From positions 1 to 6,459 of the forward strand of contig JAPUJM010000023.1 in assembly GCA_027296205.1 (NCBI GenBank): 6,459 nt of DNA, read 5' to 3'. This document shows positions 5,521 through 6,459 of this stretch, piece by piece (position 1 is the first letter of the stretch; each line of letters opens with the position of its first letter). Position numbers and translations under genes: made by a program. This DNA is from Actinomycetota bacterium (GTDB taxonomy: Bacteria; Actinomycetota; Acidimicrobiia; Spongiisociales; ZC4RG35). The notes under the pieces were generated by a model, which was not told the origin of the DNA, did not search any database, and saw only the letters and a list, made by a program, of their open reading frames with translations.

Positions 5521-6264
5521 ATGTCCGTCTATTTTGCCCATGCCACGAGTTTCTGTGGAGCGGTGTGGGGTCCGGTGATCTCCGGACTCGATGGCGTGGA
5601 GTGCATCACATGGGATTTTGCCGGGCACGGTGCCGGACCGAGGCTGGATCTGCCCGTCGATTGGCGAGTATTCGGTGAGCAGGTGCTCGACGAGACCGCT
5701 CCGGGTGGCATCGGTGTGGGTCTTTCGTTGGGCGCGGCCTCGTTGACGATGGCCCAGCTTGCAGATCCCTATCGATTTCGGTTTCTGGTCCTGATTGAGC
5801 CCATCATCTTTCCCGGCCCTCATGGCCGACGGGAGAACACCTTGAGCGTCATCACGATCAAGCGAAAGAGGATCTTTGAGTCACGTGAAGCCGCCAGAGA
5901 CCATTTCGCTTCTCGTGATGCCTTCTCGAATTGGGTGCCGTCCGCCGTGAAGGCCTACGTCGAGTGCGGATTAGTAGGCGAGGGTCCCGTCGAGCTTGCT
6001 TGCGACCCCGAAGTCGAAGCGGACATCTACCGAGCATCCAACGTCCATGACACCTGGGAACGACTCGGTGAGATCGAGATCCCGGTGCTGGTCCTGGCGG
6101 GTGAGACCTCCGACACCATCACACCCGAATTCGCCCGCGAGCAAACGGCCCAGTTTCGGCGTGCCGGGCTAGAAGTCGTCCCGGAGGCCGGGCATTTCCT
6201 GCCAATGGAGAAACCTGATCTCGTGGCAGAGCGGATCCGCCGGCTGGTTTCTGCGTTTTCTTGA
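5521..6264 (+). CDS. Alpha/beta-hydrolase fold protein
   Basis: The 247-residue protein is a typical single-domain alpha/beta hydrolase. It shows the oxyanion-hole segment HATSFCG (7-13), DFAGHG (32-37) after the second core strand, the nucleophile elbow GLSLG (67-71, Ser 69), a helical cap around residues 100-180, the acid-bearing loop LAGETSDTITP (192-202, D198 the likely acid) and EAGHFLPMEKPD (222-233, catalytic His 225). The full Ser-Asp-His triad is present, so an esterase, lactonase or C-C hydrolase activity is plausible. The substrate cannot be read from sequence, and no neighbouring pathway gene helps. There is no signal peptide, so it acts in the cytosol. The ATG at 5521 places the first strand (SVYFAHA) right at the N-terminus, which is short but usual for HATG-type members. 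It is divergent from the PPDK frame and convergent with the HNH gene (33-bp gap). Confidence 0.88.
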   Translation: MSVYFAHATSFCGAVWGPVISGLDGVECITWDFAGHGAGPRLDLPVDWRVFGEQVLDETAPGGIGVGLSLGAASLTMAQLADPYRFRFLVLIEPIIFPGPHGRRENTLSVITIKRKRIFESREAARDHFASRDAFSNWVPSAVKAYVECGLVGEGPVELACDPEVEADIYRASNVHDTWERLGEIEIPVLVLAGETSDTITPEFAREQTAQFRRAGLEVVPEAGHFLPMEKPDLVAERIRRLVSAFS

Positions 6265-6297
6265 GGTGGATGGTTGCGGAGGCGGGGGCGGCTGCCC

Positions 6298-6459
6298 CTA
6301 GGTTGGTCGGGTGTCGACGAGGGCGGCGAGTCGGGGATGTAACCCTGGTTGGGGTGGCGGGTAGGGGGTCCAGTCGGGTCTGCGGAATTGGAAGCTCCCG
6401 TCGTCGCGGGTGGTGATGTGCCAGTCGTGTTCGTGAACAAACCGGTGATGAAACCCACA
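6298..6459 (-). CDS. C-terminus of an HNH endonuclease (DUF222/13E12-type), 5' end outside window
   Basis: On the minus strand, the frame entering from base 6459 is open for 53 codons to TAG (6300-6298). It begins CGFHHRFVHEHDW, the second half of an HNH nuclease motif (the C..HH..VHE..W pattern), then DDGSFQFRRPDWTPYPPP. This matches the tail of the DUF222-plus-HNH proteins that occur in many copies in actinobacterial genomes. The first HNH half and the DUF222 domain would lie beyond the right edge. The fragment contains no start codon of its own, so start-based gene callers can miss it. Some family members lie in mobile or repeat contexts, but their function is generally unproven. Confidence 0.8.
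   Translation of the reverse strand, partial: CGFHHRFVHEHDWHITTRDDGSFQFRRPDWTPYPPPQPGLHPRLAALVDTRPT

Noticed and set aside
6285..6298. Hairpin GGGGC-GGCT-GCCCC between the hydrolase and HNH genes as a bidirectional terminator
   Set aside because: The place between convergent genes is suggestive, but the stem is 5 bp in very GC-rich sequence with no T-tract, so chance is likely.
6027..6458. Minus-strand 143-codon frame over the hydrolase end and right edge
   Set aside because: Its translation is low-complexity Thr/Pro/Ser/Arg. The frame in a different phase from 6459 to 6298 has the HNH signature, and the hydrolase has its catalytic His on the plus strand.

Overview
The window looks like chromosomal DNA from a high-GC actinobacterium. 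The proteins use GC-rich third positions. MurA carries the Asp-type active site known from mycobacteria. The right edge holds the C-terminus of an HNH endonuclease of the DUF222-associated type that is abundant in Actinobacteria. A lineage near Acidimicrobiia is my guess from general look only; nothing here proves it. Most genes are housekeeping genes, and I see no phage, insertion sequence, CRISPR array, tRNA or rRNA.

Layout, left to right. Bases 1-203 (+) are the tail of an unidentified membrane protein. Bases 246-992 (+) encode a PAP2-type membrane phosphatase. Two minus-strand genes follow: a DUF3105 membrane-anchored protein (1028-1618) and ribose-5-phosphate isomerase B (1774-2214), in the order rpiB then DUF3105. 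A 59-bp divergent gap separates rpiB from a plus-strand run of murA (2274-3545), a small Nfu/NifU-type Fe-S scaffold (3600-3938) and a compact MeaB-like GTPase (3965-4675), with gaps of 54 and 26 bp. This run is probably co-transcribed. Converging on it, with a 15-bp overlap of the 3' ends, is a minus-strand frame (4661-5473) derived from pyruvate phosphate dikinase (PPDK). An alpha/beta hydrolase (5521-6264, +) diverges from that frame, and the HNH endonuclease tail (6298-6459, -) runs off the right edge.

The most unusual object is the PPDK frame. Its first 37 residues are the normal PPDK N-terminus, and from about residue 42 it continues as the last quarter of the enzyme. Roughly 600 residues are missing, including the ATP-grasp domain, the phospho-histidine domain and the start of the PEP-binding barrel, yet the frame stays open. 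The junction bears traces of lost bases, and a conserved Arg is Ser. I read it as a remnant with an internal deletion, or an assembly error, rather than a working enzyme.

Other points of interest are the Cys-to-Asp active site of MurA (predicting intrinsic fosfomycin insensitivity) and the short MeaB lacking the usual C-terminal dimerisation region. The genes do not form a single pathway: they cover peptidoglycan precursor synthesis (murA), pentose phosphate metabolism (rpiB), Fe-S cluster delivery (Nfu), B12-enzyme chaperoning (MeaB) and a former pyruvate/PEP step. I found no convincing new multi-gene system.
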